54,476 nt of DNA from Natronococcus jeotgali DSM 18795 (GCF_000337695.1 NZ_AOIA01000144.1:18918-73393), one strand, 5' to 3'. Positions 16,370 to 26,109 are shown, numbered from the stretch's first letter. Numbers and translations are program-made. The notes: generated by a model from the sequence alone, not told the origin.

Positions 16370-17461
16370 TCAGTCGCGAAACCGGGTCGGCGAGAGCCGA
16401 CGCCGGTACTCGGGATCGGCCTCGTCCGCGAGTAACTCGGCGACGACGTCGGCGACCGCGGGCGCCAGCGTGATCCCCTGCCCGCTCAACCCGACCGCGA
16501 CGAGGTAGCCCTCGAGCCCGGTCTCGCCGACCAGCGGGCGGCCGTCGGGGGTGACCGTCCGGTAGCCGACCCAGTCGTCGACGACCGTCGCGTTCTCGAG
16601 GGCGGGGACGACCGTCTCGAGTTCCCGCGCGGACTCGCGAAACGACGCCGAAACCGACCGATCCGCGAGGTCGTAGCGCTGGCCGGGAACGTAGTCGGTC
16701 CGGTAGGCGCCGAGCCACGCGCCTCGTTCAGTGGGTCGGACGTACCGCTTGGACTCGAAGATAGCGGTGGGTCCCTCGTGGGGGTCGCTCGTCTCGACCG
16801 CGAGCATCGGCCCGCGGGTGTGACACAGCGGCAGGTCGATTCCGACCGCCTCGTCGAGTTGCGGCGCCCACGGCCCGGTCGCGTTGATCACTCGATCGGC
16901 CGCGAGTCGACCCTCGCTCGTCTCGACGGCCGCGACGGCCCCGTCGCGAGTTTCGACGTCCGTGACCGAAACCCCGGTCCGGACGTCGACGCCCGCCGCC
17001 CGCGCGCGATCGGCGAACAGCCTCGCCGCGGCTGCGGGATCGCAGACCCGGTCCTCGGGCGTGTAGAGCCCGCCCTCGAGGCCCTCGGGCTCGATCCCGA
17101 GCCCGACGAGTTCGTCGGGCTCGAGGACGGAAGCGTCGATCCCGGCCTCGCGAAGCGCCGCCGCGGAGTCCGCGAGGCGGTCGGCGAAGCTCTCGCTTTC
17201 GGCGACGTAGACGATGCCGATCCGGTCGGTCTCGAGGCCGTCCTCGCGAAGCTCGCGGTAGCGCTCGCGGGCCCGCTCCCGGATCCGGAGGTCGAACGGC
17301 TCGGGGTCGACGACGGTCCGCATCAACAGTCCGGCGGAGGCGGCGGTCGTCTCCGCGCCGATCTCGGCTCGCTCGAGCAGCGCGACCTCGCCGTCGGTCG
17401 AACCGAGGCGGGCGGCGACCGCGGCGCCGACGATCCCGCCCCCCACGATGACGGTGTGCAT
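16370..17461 (-). CDS. FAD-dependent oxidoreductase, DAO family (second copy)
   Basis: 363-residue paralogue of the downstream enzyme, with the dinucleotide motif VIVGGGIVGAAVAARLGSTDGEVALLER at the N-terminus, VINATGPWAPQLDEAVG in the middle and YLVAVGLSGQGITLAPAVADVVAELL at the end. The two proteins are clearly related but diverged, so they probably handle different substrates or form a heteromer. The gene is first in the two-gene minus-strand unit and divergent from the ornithine cyclodeaminase-like gene. Confidence 0.9.
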   Translation of the reverse strand: MHTVIVGGGIVGAAVAARLGSTDGEVALLERAEIGAETTAASAGLLMRTVVDPEPFDLRIRERARERYRELREDGLETDRIGIVYVAESESFADRLADSAAALREAGIDASVLEPDELVGLGIEPEGLEGGLYTPEDRVCDPAAAARLFADRARAAGVDVRTGVSVTDVETRDGAVAAVETSEGRLAADRVINATGPWAPQLDEAVGIDLPLCHTRGPMLAVETSDPHEGPTAIFESKRYVRPTERGAWLGAYRTDYVPGQRYDLADRSVSASFRESARELETVVPALENATVVDDWVGYRTVTPDGRPLVGETGLEGYLVAVGLSGQGITLAPAVADVVAELLADEADPEYRRRLSPTRFRD

Positions 17462-17623
17462 ACGCCCCCTTCGCGGGCCGGGGATACAGTCGTTTCGCGC
17501 GCTCGCGTCACTGCTACGGTCTGGTGTAACGATTTACCCGCGCAACCGCGAGCCGTCCTCCGGTTGCGCGGTCGACGACGTACAGCAGTCCGTATGAAGT
17601 GGGGGCCCGACGATAGACGGACC

Positions 17624-18610
17624 ATGGTACGCGTGCTCTCCGATGCGGACGTGGCGTCGGTGCTCGAGCTCGAGGCGTTACTCCCGGTTCTCGCTGAAGC
17701 CTTCGAGAAGCAGTACGCGGGCGAGGTCGAGCGCCCGGAGCGTCCCCACTACCCGATCGGGACGGGGATCGACCCCGACGCACCGACGGAGCCGACCGGG
17801 ACGGGGCTGTGTATGCCCGCGTACGTTCACGGCGAGCCCTACGTCGCCACGAAGCTGGCGACGGTCTGTCCGGACAACCCCGACCGCGGGCTGCCGACGG
17901 TCACGGCCCAGCTCGCGATCGTCGACGCCGAGACGGGACAGCCCCGTTCCTACGTGGCCGGGAATCGTATCACCAGCGCCCGGACGGGCTGTATCGGCGG
18001 GCTCGCGGCCCGCGAGCTGGCGGTCGAGGGACCGCTCGAGCTCGGCGTGATCGGCGCGGGCACGCAGGCCCGCTGGCAGACCAAGGCGATCGCCGCGGCG
18101 GTGGGCTCGCGGCTCGAGGCGATCCGGGTCTACTCGCCCAGCGACTCGAAGGTCGACTGCGCCGCGGAGCTGGCGGACGAACTCGGCGTTCCGGCGACCG
18201 CGGTCGAGACGCCCCGCGAGGCCGTCGCGGAGGCGTCGGTCGTCGTGACGGCGACGACCGCCACCGAACCGGTGTTCCCGGGCGAGGCGCTGGCCGAGGG
18301 GACGCTGGTCGTCGCCGTCGGTGCCTACACCCCCGAGATGCGCGAACTCGACGCGACGACGGTCGACCGCGCGGCGACGGTCGTCGCCGACGTCCCCGAG
18401 GAGGCCGCCGAGACGGGCGATCTCCTCGAGTACGGCGATCGGGAACTGGTCCCCCTCGGCGGCGTCCTGGCGGGGGCGTTCGGCCGCGAGTCGCCCGACG
18501 ATATCGTCGTCGTCGCCAGCGTCGGCTCGGCGGTGTTAGACGCCGCGACCGCGGCGTTCGTCTACGACCGGGCCCGAGAGGCGGAGCTCGGGACCGACGT
18601 TCCGCTCTGA
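17624..18610 (+). CDS. Ornithine cyclodeaminase/mu-crystallin-family protein
   Basis: 328-residue NAD(P)-binding protein of the OCD/mu-crystallin family. Members are ornithine cyclodeaminases, alanine dehydrogenases, or delta1-pyrroline-2-carboxylate reductases. Visible are RPHYPIGTG in the substrate half, KLATVCPDNPDRGLPTVTA, the AGNRITSARTGCIGGLAARELA stretch and the Rossmann motif GVIGAGTQARWQTKAI. The ATG at 17624 (MVRVLSDADV) matches the domain start; an in-frame ATG at 17594 would add ten residues. Divergence from two amine/amino-acid oxidases suggests a shared imine intermediate, as in proline or hydroxyproline catabolism. Confidence 0.88.
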   Translation: MVRVLSDADVASVLELEALLPVLAEAFEKQYAGEVERPERPHYPIGTGIDPDAPTEPTGTGLCMPAYVHGEPYVATKLATVCPDNPDRGLPTVTAQLAIVDAETGQPRSYVAGNRITSARTGCIGGLAARELAVEGPLELGVIGAGTQARWQTKAIAAAVGSRLEAIRVYSPSDSKVDCAAELADELGVPATAVETPREAVAEASVVVTATTATEPVFPGEALAEGTLVVAVGAYTPEMRELDATTVDRAATVVADVPEEAAETGDLLEYGDRELVPLGGVLAGAFGRESPDDIVVVASVGSAVLDAATAAFVYDRAREAELGTDVPL

Positions 18611-18643
18611 CTCGCGGGCCGCACGTGCGGCCACGAGACTCAA

Positions 18644-20590
18644 ATGGTCGTCCGCCCAACGTCCGTCCGTATCGATGATGCAGGACCGAGCGGGGACGGG
18701 CCGCGACGGCTCGCGAGTGCGGAACGGGAGGGATCGGACGTGACGGTGCGTTCGGTTCCGTTCGTCGATCGGATCGCCGACGGCGTCTTCGCGCTCGACG
18801 AGCGGCTCCGAGTTACCTACCTCAACGACGAGGCCGCGGCGCTGTTCGGCGCCGACCGCGAGGACGTCCTCGGCGAACCCCTCGGCGAGGCGGTTCCCGG
18901 CACTCTCGAGGGCCAGTTCCCCGCGGCGTTCTACCGCGCGGCAGACGGCGGTCTCCCGGCGACCGTCGAGCTGTACCACCACGAGCGCGACGCGCGATTC
19001 GAGCTGCGCGCCTACCCGGTCGAGGACGGCCTCTCGGCGTTCGTCCTCGAGCTCGACGACCGGGAGCGACGCGTCGACCGCCGCGCGGCCGTCCTCGAGG
19101 CGATCGACGACGGCGTCGTCACGATCGACGGTAACCGACGGATCGTCGGCGTCAACGAGGCGATGACGTCGTTTCTCGGCGCCGACCGCGCGGACCTCGT
19201 CGGCGAGGGCGTCGACGCGCTCGCGGCGCTGGCCGGGGTCGCAGACGAAGACCTCGAGGCGATCCGTCGGGGGATCGGCGACGTCGAGTCGGGACTGGCC
19301 CGCCAGCGCCGGTTCGAGCTCCCGGTCACCGACGGCGACGGGAGCGAACGCGTCGGGGAGCTCCGGCTCGTACCGATCCGGGACGGCGCGGCCTCGGTCG
19401 CGGCGGTCGTCAGGGACGTGACCGACCGCCGCGAGTACGAACGGGTCGTCGAATCGCTCCACGAGGTGACCCGGTGGCTCCTCGAGGCCGACGACCCCGA
19501 AGAGATCTGCGCGGTCGCCGTCCACGCCGGCAGCGACCTGCTCGGGCTACCGATCAGCGGCGTCTGGCTGCTCGAGGACGAGCGGGGCTACCTCGAGCCC
19601 GTCGCCGGCACCGCCGAGGCCTACGACGAGTTCGGCGGCTTCCCCCGGTTCGGCCCGGGCGAGGGGCTCGTCTGGGACGCCTTCGAGGCCGGCGAGGTCG
19701 AGCGGTTCGACGACCTCCGGACCGTCGACGACCTGTACAACCCCGACACGCCCCTGCGGTCGGAGGTCATCGCGCCGATCGGCACCCACGGCGTGCTCAT
19801 GACCGGGTCGTTCGAGCCGGAGGCGTTCGACGAGACCGACGTCGAGTTACTCTCGACGCTCGTCGAGAACACCCGCGCCGCGCTCGACCGGACCGAACGC
19901 GAGCGAGCCCTCCGGGAGCGAACCGAACGGATCGAGCGCCAAACCGAGCGCCTCGAGGCGATCGCGCGGCTCCTCTCGAGGGATCTCGAGTGTCAGCTCG
20001 AACGGGTCGGATCCGTCCTCGACGCGGGCGACGGGGACGATCGGGAGCTCCCGCCGGCCGAACGCGAGGTCGAGTCGATCCTCGATCGGACCGATCGACT
20101 CGTCGACGACGTCCGGGAGCTCGCCCGCGACGCCGGCGCGGTCGGGGCTCGCTCCCGGCTCGACCTCGCGACCGCGGTCGAGGACGCCCGGTCGGCGGTC
20201 GGACTCGAGCCCGACGCTGTCCGTCTCGTCGGCGGAGCAACGCTCCGGGCCGACCGCGACCGGTTCCGCCACCTCCTCGAGTCCGCGTTCGACGCGATCG
20301 CCGCCCGAACCGACGACGTCGCGATCGAGATCGGGCCGCTCGAGGACGGCAGCCGCGGGCTGTTCGTCAGGGACGCCGAATCCGTCGCCGCCGTCGACGG
20401 CCTCGGTCCGGCCGTCGGCGGCGTCCGCGAGGGGGCCGAGCTCGCGGTCCTCGGGGCGATCGCGCGGGCCCACGGCTGGCGGCCGCTGGTCGAGCGCGAC
20501 CGACGGGATCGGCTCCGAATCGCGATCCGGGAGATCGCGACGCTCGAACGAACGGAGTCGGGATCGGGATCGAGGCCGTCGGCTAGGTAG
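18644..20590 (+). CDS. PAS-PAS-GAF sensor protein with degenerate histidine-kinase core
   Basis: 648-residue sensor. PAS-type domains cover about residues 39-145 and 146-265 and a GAF domain about 266-425. A helix then leads to a kinase-like region. The DHp helix reads LEAIARLLSRDLECQLERV near residue 446, where active haloarchaeal kinases have SHD with the phospho-accepting His. The N-box and G-boxes are also altered (HLLESAFDAIAARTDD; GLFVRDAESVAAVDG). No membrane segment is visible. An in-frame GTG at 18740 is an alternative start that drops an unconserved leader. Its 3' end overlaps the convergent HalX regulator by 8 bases. It is best read as a kinase-dead sensor or scaffold. Confidence 0.82.
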   Translation: MVVRPTSVRIDDAGPSGDGPRRLASAEREGSDVTVRSVPFVDRIADGVFALDERLRVTYLNDEAAALFGADREDVLGEPLGEAVPGTLEGQFPAAFYRAADGGLPATVELYHHERDARFELRAYPVEDGLSAFVLELDDRERRVDRRAAVLEAIDDGVVTIDGNRRIVGVNEAMTSFLGADRADLVGEGVDALAALAGVADEDLEAIRRGIGDVESGLARQRRFELPVTDGDGSERVGELRLVPIRDGAASVAAVVRDVTDRREYERVVESLHEVTRWLLEADDPEEICAVAVHAGSDLLGLPISGVWLLEDERGYLEPVAGTAEAYDEFGGFPRFGPGEGLVWDAFEAGEVERFDDLRTVDDLYNPDTPLRSEVIAPIGTHGVLMTGSFEPEAFDETDVELLSTLVENTRAALDRTERERALRERTERIERQTERLEAIARLLSRDLECQLERVGSVLDAGDGDDRELPPAEREVESILDRTDRLVDDVRELARDAGAVGARSRLDLATAVEDARSAVGLEPDAVRLVGGATLRADRDRFRHLLESAFDAIAARTDDVAIEIGPLEDGSRGLFVRDAESVAAVDGLGPAVGGVREGAELAVLGAIARAHGWRPLVERDRRDRLRIAIREIATLERTESGSGSRPSAR

Positions 20591-21155
20591 TGGTGTCGGG
20601 GGCGGCCGAGACGTCTCGGTAGAGCTGTTCGGGGTCGTCCCGCTCGAGCAGTCGGGCGCGGGTCTCGTCGACTTCGGTCCGGAGGACGGCGATCCGATCC
20701 TCGAGCTCGGCGTACTCCTGGCTCGACCGGCGTTCGGCCTCGCTGAGCCGTCCGTGGAGCGTCGCCCTCTTCGAGGCCAGTTCGAAGTACGCCTCGAGCT
20801 GCTCGGCGTACGTCCGTCGCAACAGCTGGTTCTCGACGCTGCTCCGAAGCTCCGCCCGCGACACCGGTTTGAGCAGGACCTCGTCGACGGTCGGGTTCGG
20901 CGAGTCGGGCTCGGCTCCCGTCATGACCACGACGCGGGTCCGAGGGTCTCGAACGAGGGCGTCCGGCTCGACGTCGGCGTCGGCGGGTCGGCCGTCGAGG
21001 ACGACGACGTCGACGCCGTCGGCGACGGCCGAGTGCGCCTCGGCCCCGTCGCGGACGGTCTCGACGCGGTACGCGTCCTCGAGCCAGGAGGCGTACAGCT
21101 CGGCGAGGTCGGGCTCGTTCTCGACGAGGAGTACGGTTGCGGTGTCGCCGTCCAT
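20583..21155 (-). CDS. HalX-domain response regulator
   Basis: 190-residue receiver plus HalX protein. Residues 1-115 form the receiver: acidic pocket in LLVENEPDLAELY, phospho-acceptor Asp in VVVLDGRP, Thr in VVVMTGAE and Lys in VLLKPVSRAEL. Residues 118-180 form the HalX helix (LLRRTYAEQLEAYFELASKRATLHG). HalX proteins are common haloarchaeal output modules of unknown target, with no classical DNA-binding domain. It converges on the sensor gene with an 8-base overlap, so pairing is plausible although that sensor lacks its His. Confidence 0.9.
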   Translation of the reverse strand: MDGDTATVLLVENEPDLAELYASWLEDAYRVETVRDGAEAHSAVADGVDVVVLDGRPADADVEPDALVRDPRTRVVVMTGAEPDSPNPTVDEVLLKPVSRAELRSSVENQLLRRTYAEQLEAYFELASKRATLHGRLSEAERRSSQEYAELEDRIAVLRTEVDETRARLLERDDPEQLYRDVSAAPDTTT

Positions 21156-21233
21156 GCGAGATCCACCCCTGTAGATATCAGTTACTCGGTAATTCCGCGC
21201 GTGAGTATATCAAGCTACCGGGCGTCTCGCCGT

Positions 21234-23387
21234 CTAGTCGAGTTCGCGCTCGATCGTCGCGCGCCAGTCGCCGATCGTCGCCGCGTCGACCTCGAGTCGA
21301 TCGTCCCCGACGTCGATCTCGAGGCGTCCCTCGTCGGTCGCGCGCCCGAGTTCGGTCACCGGCGCGACGCCGTCGAACGCCTCGCGGACGGCCTCGGGAT
21401 CGTCGGTCTGGATCAGCGCGCGACCCGGCTGCTCGTGGAACAGCGCCCCCGCGGGATCGTCGCCGGGGATCGACGCCTCGAGCCCCGCGTCCGGCGTAAC
21501 CATCTCGGCCAGCGCGACCGCCAGCCCGCCGTGACCGACGTCGTGGACCGCGAGCGTCGAATCGTCGTCGGCGACGGCCGCGAGCGTCTCGATCAGGGCG
21601 GCCGGCTCCTCGGGGAGGGCGGGGAACCGGTCGCTCCCGTCGAAGCGCGCGAGGTACTCGGAGCCGCCGAGCCGGGCGTCGCCCGACTCGAGGGCGCGGT
21701 CGCCGACCAGTACCAGTTCGCCTTCGGGCTCGACCGACAGCGGCGGTGCGTCGTACCCCGCCTTCGCGCCGACCACCGCGAGCGTCGGCGTCGGCGGGAT
21801 CGGCCCCGCGACGGAGTCGTTGTACAGCGAGACGTTCCCGCCGACGACCGGCGTCGAGAGCGTCTCGCACATCTCCGCGAGCCCGTCGACGATCGCCCGG
21901 AAGCCACCGTAAACGTCGGACTTCTCGGGGTTGCCGCCGTTGAGGCAGTCGACCGCCGCGAGGGGGGTCGCGCCCGTGGCCGCGACGTTGGTCGCGTTCT
22001 CGAGGGCGACCGCGCGGGCGCCCTCGTAGGGCGCGGCGTCCGTCCAGTTGGGCGCGGCGCCCGAGGAGATCGCGACGCCCGTGTCGGCCTCTCTGACGGC
22101 GACGACAGCCGCGTCGTCGCCCGGTCCGACGCTCGTCCGCACGCCGACCTCGTGGTCGTACTGGCGGTAGATCCAGCGCTTCGAGGCCGCGTTCGGGCTC
22201 GAGACGACCGTCTCGAGGGCGTCCTCAAGGTCGACGTCGGGCAGATCGGTTTCGGGCGCGTCGGGCTCCTCCGCGGGGAGGTCGTTCATCGGCGCGCCCT
22301 CGCCCAGGAAGTGGGCGTCGACGTCGACGACCGTCTCCCCCTCGAAGGTGCAGGTGTAGTTCCCGTCGGCGACCTCGCCGATGACCGAACAGCCCAGATC
22401 GAAGCGCTCGGCGACCTCTCGCACCCGGTCGACGTTCTCCGGAGCGACCTCGTAACACATTCGCTCCTGGGACTCGGCGAGCAGGATCTCTACGGCGTTC
22501 ATGTTCGGCTCGCGCTGGTGGACCCGCTCGAGTTCGATCTCGGCGCCGAGTCCGCCCTTCGCGACCAGTTCGCTCGAGGCCCCGCCCAGTCCGGCGGCGC
22601 CGAGGTCGCGGGCCGACTCGATCACCCCGTCCTCGATCAGCACCTCGTTGGCCTCGATCAGCAGCTTCTCTGCGTAGGGGTCGCCGACCTGGACCGCGGG
22701 GCGGTCCTCGGTTTCGGCGTCCTCCGCTAGGTCCTCGCTGGCGAAACTCGCGCCACCGAGCCCGTCCCGTCCCGTGGCATTGCCCACGAGGACGAGCTTG
22801 TTGCCCGGCTCCTGTGCCTCGGCGGTGACGAGACGGTCCGCGTCGGTCAGTCCGACGCAGGCGACGTTCACCAGCGGATTCCCCTCGTAGTCGGGGTGGA
22901 AGTCGACGCTGCCGGCGACGGTGGGGACGCCGATACAGTTGCCGTAGTGGCTGATCCCCTCGACGACGCCCTCGAGCAGGTACTTCGAGTGCTCCCGATC
23001 GAACTCCCCGAAGTACAGCGAGTCCGCGAGCGCGATCGGGTACGCGCCCATCGACAGCGTATCCCGGACGATACCGCCGACGCCGGTCGCGGCGCCGTCG
23101 AACGGGTCGACGTAGGAGGGGTGGTTGTGGCTCTCGATCCCCAGCGTCACGTAGGTGTCGCTGTTCTCGCCCGTCTCCGGGTCCGGCAGCGCGACGACCG
23201 CGGCGTCGTCGCCCGGCCCGACGACGACCCGCTCGCCCTCGCTTTCGAAGGCCGACAGCAGCGGCCTCGAGGAGCGGTACGCGCAGTGCTCGCTCCAGAG
23301 GTTCTCGAACAGCGCCGCCTCCGCGGGCGTGGGCTCCCGCTCGAGCTCCTCGACGACGAGTTCGCGGTCCGAATCGGCAAGGCTCAT
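21234..23387 (-). CDS. purL: Phosphoribosylformylglycinamidine synthase subunit PurL
   Basis: 717-residue small-type PurL, the ATP-dependent synthase subunit that makes FGAM in step four of de novo purine synthesis, working with PurS and PurQ. Visible are [16 protein letters not shown] near the N-terminus, [23 protein letters not shown], and the second half-motif [17 protein letters not shown]. The duplicated AIRS-like halves cover the whole length. A TATA-like CCATATACTC (fwd 23411-23420) is about 28 bases upstream and the palindrome TCACCTAGGTGA touches the start codon. purM lies about 19 kb away in this window. Confidence 0.96.
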   Translation of the reverse strand: MSLADSDRELVVEELEREPTPAEAALFENLWSEHCAYRSSRPLLSAFESEGERVVVGPGDDAAVVALPDPETGENSDTYVTLGIESHNHPSYVDPFDGAATGVGGIVRDTLSMGAYPIALADSLYFGEFDREHSKYLLEGVVEGISHYGNCIGVPTVAGSVDFHPDYEGNPLVNVACVGLTDADRLVTAEAQEPGNKLVLVGNATGRDGLGGASFASEDLAEDAETEDRPAVQVGDPYAEKLLIEANEVLIEDGVIESARDLGAAGLGGASSELVAKGGLGAEIELERVHQREPNMNAVEILLAESQERMCYEVAPENVDRVREVAERFDLGCSVIGEVADGNYTCTFEGETVVDVDAHFLGEGAPMNDLPAEEPDAPETDLPDVDLEDALETVVSSPNAASKRWIYRQYDHEVGVRTSVGPGDDAAVVAVREADTGVAISSGAAPNWTDAAPYEGARAVALENATNVAATGATPLAAVDCLNGGNPEKSDVYGGFRAIVDGLAEMCETLSTPVVGGNVSLYNDSVAGPIPPTPTLAVVGAKAGYDAPPLSVEPEGELVLVGDRALESGDARLGGSEYLARFDGSDRFPALPEEPAALIETLAAVADDDSTLAVHDVGHGGLAVALAEMVTPDAGLEASIPGDDPAGALFHEQPGRALIQTDDPEAVREAFDGVAPVTELGRATDEGRLEIDVGDDRLEVDAATIGDWRATIERELD

Positions 23388-23399
23388 TCACCTAGGTGA
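23388..23399. promoter_or_regulatory. Palindrome TCACCTAGGTGA at the purL start codon
   Basis: A perfect 12-base palindrome lies immediately before the purL ATG on the minus strand. It spans the expected transcription start set by the TATA-like element at 23411-23420. It includes AGGTGA, an SD-like core, but too close to the ATG for normal ribosome binding. It could be a repressor operator. Confidence 0.35.
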
Positions 23400-23626
23400 T
23401 GAAAGCCGGGGAGTATATGGGTTTCTATATGCACGTTCGTGGGCAGATCGTGCGTGGTGACACCGAACTCGAGCGGGACCAGAGAAAACGATCGACGACG
23501 ACCGACTACCGGCGAGGGTGCCCCACGACCCTACGGACACCGAGTCGTCGCGCCCGTGTCGCACTCGTCGGGCCGATCCGCGGCTCGTTTCGGAGCGGTG
23601 CGCACCCGAGAGACGTCCCCGCGGCG

Positions 23627-24988
23627 TCACCGCTTCTGCGAGGGAGAGCCGCGTTCGTCGTGGGGGTTCTCGATCCCCTCCGGGATCGGCAAGTCGAAGT
23701 AGCTCATCTCGTCGACGTCGTGGACCGAACCGTCCGCGATCCGCTCGAACGTCGCCATGATCCCCTCGACGGAGACTTTCACCATGGTTCCGAGGGCCTT
23801 GTGCCCGCGGTCGTCGCTCTGGTGTGAGACCTCGTAGAGCGCGCCGGCGGCGTCGGTCTGCGGACAGAGCGAATCGAGGTACGAGCCCCAGAGCGGGCCG
23901 TACGCGTACCGCGTGATCGTGTCGAGGCGCCCGCGACCGAACTGGTCCATCCGCTCCGGGACGAGCCCCGCGAGCTGGAGGGAGCGAGTCTGCGCGTCGA
24001 CGGACATGAACGGGTTCCCCTCGCGGACGTACGACGCGTAGTCGACGTCCTCGAGGTTCGCGTGCGTCGGCCCGTACGGCGCCATTACGCTCATGATCGA
24101 CTGTCGCTGGGGACCCGGACTTTCGTCGGCCGACTCCGGAATCGCGGTCGGACCCTGGTGGTGGTGGGTGAGCGCCCAGTCGGGGTCGGCTCCGAGGAAC
24201 GATTCGGTAACCGCCTGCGTTTCCGGATTGAGATTCAACCCGGCGTTCCAGATTTCGTCGTAGGGATTGCCGTCCTGTAACTCGAGGCCGACCTCGTCGA
24301 CGGGCACGTCCAGAGTGCCCAGGTTCGCCTCCTCGTCCTCGACGCTCCACCAGTCCTCATTTTCGTCGCCCGGGCTGAATCCAGGAATGATACTGAATCC
24401 ACGGTTCAGATCGTACCCGGGGACGTCCAGGTTGTACGCGTACGAGTTCTCGTTTTTGTATCTCGAATCGCCCTCCTCCCACTCCGTCGTGTTGTACCGT
24501 CGCTGGCGGAACTCGCCGTCGTCTCCGAGTCCGTCCTCGCCGACGAAGTTCGCGCCGTCCGGGTTCGCTCGCGGGACGATCGTGATCGTCAACTCGTCTA
24601 AGATTCGATCGATTTTCGGTCCGGACCCCCCCGCGAGTCGCTGCAAGATCTCGACCATCGCCTCCGCACCGGTCGGCTCGTCGCCGTGGATCTGGTTGAT
24701 GACGTGGACGCGCTCGTCCCCGTCGCCGACGGTTACTTCCCAGATCGGATCGCCCCGTCCGGCGGATTCGCCGATCTGCTCGAGTTCGATCCGGTCGCTT
24801 CGCTCGTCGAGTCGGCGGAGTCGCTCCCCGAGCTGTTCGTTGTCGAGGTAGCCGCTGTAGTTGACGGCGCGTTCGTTCGGCGCCCACGGCCCGCCGGGAC
24901 GATACCGATTGTCGTTCGCGCTCGCTGTACTCCCCAGCGCCAGTCCCGACGTCGCGAGTCCCAGTTCGATGAATCTTCTTCGGTGCAT
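23627..24988 (-). CDS. Tat-exported zinc carboxypeptidase, M14 family
   Basis: 453-residue secreted peptidase. The N-terminus MHRRRFIELGLATSGLALGS is a Tat signal peptide with an Ala-rich cleavage region (STASA). Zinc ligands are H101 and E104 in INQIHGDEPTGAEAM, with the third His in DWALTHHHQGP. Glu in LYEVSHQSDD near the C-terminus is the likely catalytic residue. M14 proteins trim C-terminal residues or cell-surface peptides. The ATG at 24988 gives the clean signal peptide; the reading from 25033 adds 15 unneeded residues. Base composition looks more AT-rich than the neighbours, hinting at separate origin. Confidence 0.88.
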   Translation of the reverse strand: MHRRRFIELGLATSGLALGSTASANDNRYRPGGPWAPNERAVNYSGYLDNEQLGERLRRLDERSDRIELEQIGESAGRGDPIWEVTVGDGDERVHVINQIHGDEPTGAEAMVEILQRLAGGSGPKIDRILDELTITIVPRANPDGANFVGEDGLGDDGEFRQRRYNTTEWEEGDSRYKNENSYAYNLDVPGYDLNRGFSIIPGFSPGDENEDWWSVEDEEANLGTLDVPVDEVGLELQDGNPYDEIWNAGLNLNPETQAVTESFLGADPDWALTHHHQGPTAIPESADESPGPQRQSIMSVMAPYGPTHANLEDVDYASYVREGNPFMSVDAQTRSLQLAGLVPERMDQFGRGRLDTITRYAYGPLWGSYLDSLCPQTDAAGALYEVSHQSDDRGHKALGTMVKVSVEGIMATFERIADGSVHDVDEMSYFDLPIPEGIENPHDERGSPSQKR

Positions 24989-25422
24989 ACGGGTGTACGG
25001 GCAGTGAATCAATGATCTAGATGATAAAATCATCGAAATATTTTATTTCCATTAAGGATTCCCGATTGCCTCGGTTTCAGAGGACTCCTCGGAGGATGGA
25101 GGAATTTCGATCTCGCTCGTGCGTCGGTTCTACCACGTAACGGTTTGAATTGTGGAGGAGACGCGTCCCGTTCCATTTTCGTTTGCGTTTCCGTTTGCGA
25201 TTGCGCAACCGTACTAGCCACCGTGCTGTTTTTAGAAAAATACTTATACGACATCTGACTATACCGGACTGCCCGGAGCTCGTCGAACCCGCGTCCCCGC
25301 TGGCGCAACCTCCACCGCCGTCGTCTCTCCGCCCCTTTCCCGCCCTCGAGCCCCGACACCGACTGACGGCGCTCGCGCCGGCGATCGGGGCGCTTTTGAC
25401 CGATCGCGCGAAAGACCGGAAC
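24989..25422. other. 434-base AT-rich intergenic region between peptidase and PHP genes
   Basis: No convincing gene. It holds the divergent control sequences. At 25020-25034 is a perfect inverted repeat GATGAT-AAA-ATCATC close to the peptidase start, with TATA-like TAAAATATTT (minus strand) at 25037-25046. Around 25170-25205 are short imperfect direct repeats of GTTTGCG. At 25229-25251 an AT-rich TTTTTAGAAAAATACTTATA is a possible plus-strand promoter, though 170 bases from the PHP start. Confidence 0.5.
25020..25034. promoter_or_regulatory. Inverted repeat near the M14 peptidase promoter
   Basis: GATGAT, AAA, ATCATC gives a perfect 6-3-6 repeat about 32 bases upstream of the peptidase ATG, between its TATA-like sequence and start. 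It could be an operator. Confidence 0.35.
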
Positions 25423-26109
25423 GTGCTGTCGGTCGAACTTCACGCCCACTCGTCGCTGTCCTACGACGGCCGGGACTCCGTCGAGCTCATCTTAGAACAG
25501 GCCGAGGCCGTCGGCCTCGACGCGATCGCGATCACGGACCACGACGAGATCGACGCGAGCCTCGAGGCCGCCGAGCGCGCCCCCGAGTACGGACTGGTCG
25601 GCATTCCGGCCATGGAGATCTCGAGCACGGCCGGCCACGTTCTCGGCCTGGGGATCGAGGAGGCGGTTCCGCCGGGGCTGTCCTACGAGACGACCCTCGA
25701 GCGGATCCGCGAGCAGGGCGGGCTGGCGGTGATCCCCCACCCGTTCCAGCAGTCGCGCCACGGCGTGACCGCCCGGATCTCCCGCGAGGAACTCGCGGCG
25801 GGGGACGCGATCGAGATCTACAACTCCAGGCTGCTGACCGGGCGGGCGAACCGCCAGGCCGAGCGCTTCGCCCGCGAGCGCGGCCTCCCGATGACGGCGG
25901 GCAGCGACGCCCACATCGGGGAGATGGTTGGCCAGGCGATCACCCGAGTCGACGCCGACGAGCGCTCGGCCGAGGCGATCCTCGAGGCGATCCGCCAGGG
26001 GAAAACCTCCGTCGAGGGGAAGCGGACCCCGTGGCGCATCAGCTTCCGCCAGTTCGGCGGCGGCGTCACCCGTCGGGTCAGAAACACCGTCGTGGGACTG
26101 CTCCGATGA
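25423..26109 (+). CDS. PHP-domain metal-dependent phosphoesterase
   Basis: 228-residue PHP protein if read from the GTG at 25423 (VLSVELHAHSSLSYDGRD). Metal-binding residues are visible in ELHAHSS, AIAITDHDEID, the EIS and IPHPFQQS blocks, and GSDAHIGEMVG near the C-terminus. The sequence upstream (from 25150) is Arg- then Pro-rich and unconserved, which favours the GTG. PHP proteins hydrolyse phosphoesters of nucleotides or sugars; the substrate is unknown. The gene ends in an ATGA overlap with the asparagine-synthase-like gene. Confidence 0.83.
   Translation: MLSVELHAHSSLSYDGRDSVELILEQAEAVGLDAIAITDHDEIDASLEAAERAPEYGLVGIPAMEISSTAGHVLGLGIEEAVPPGLSYETTLERIREQGGLAVIPHPFQQSRHGVTARISREELAAGDAIEIYNSRLLTGRANRQAERFARERGLPMTAGSDAHIGEMVGQAITRVDADERSAEAILEAIRQGKTSVEGKRTPWRISFRQFGGGVTRRVRNTVVGLLR

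Noticed and set aside
20754-22730. Long plus-strand frame opposite purL and the HalX gene
   Set aside because: No domain is recognisable and purL and HalX on the other strand are clear; this is a high-GC shadow.
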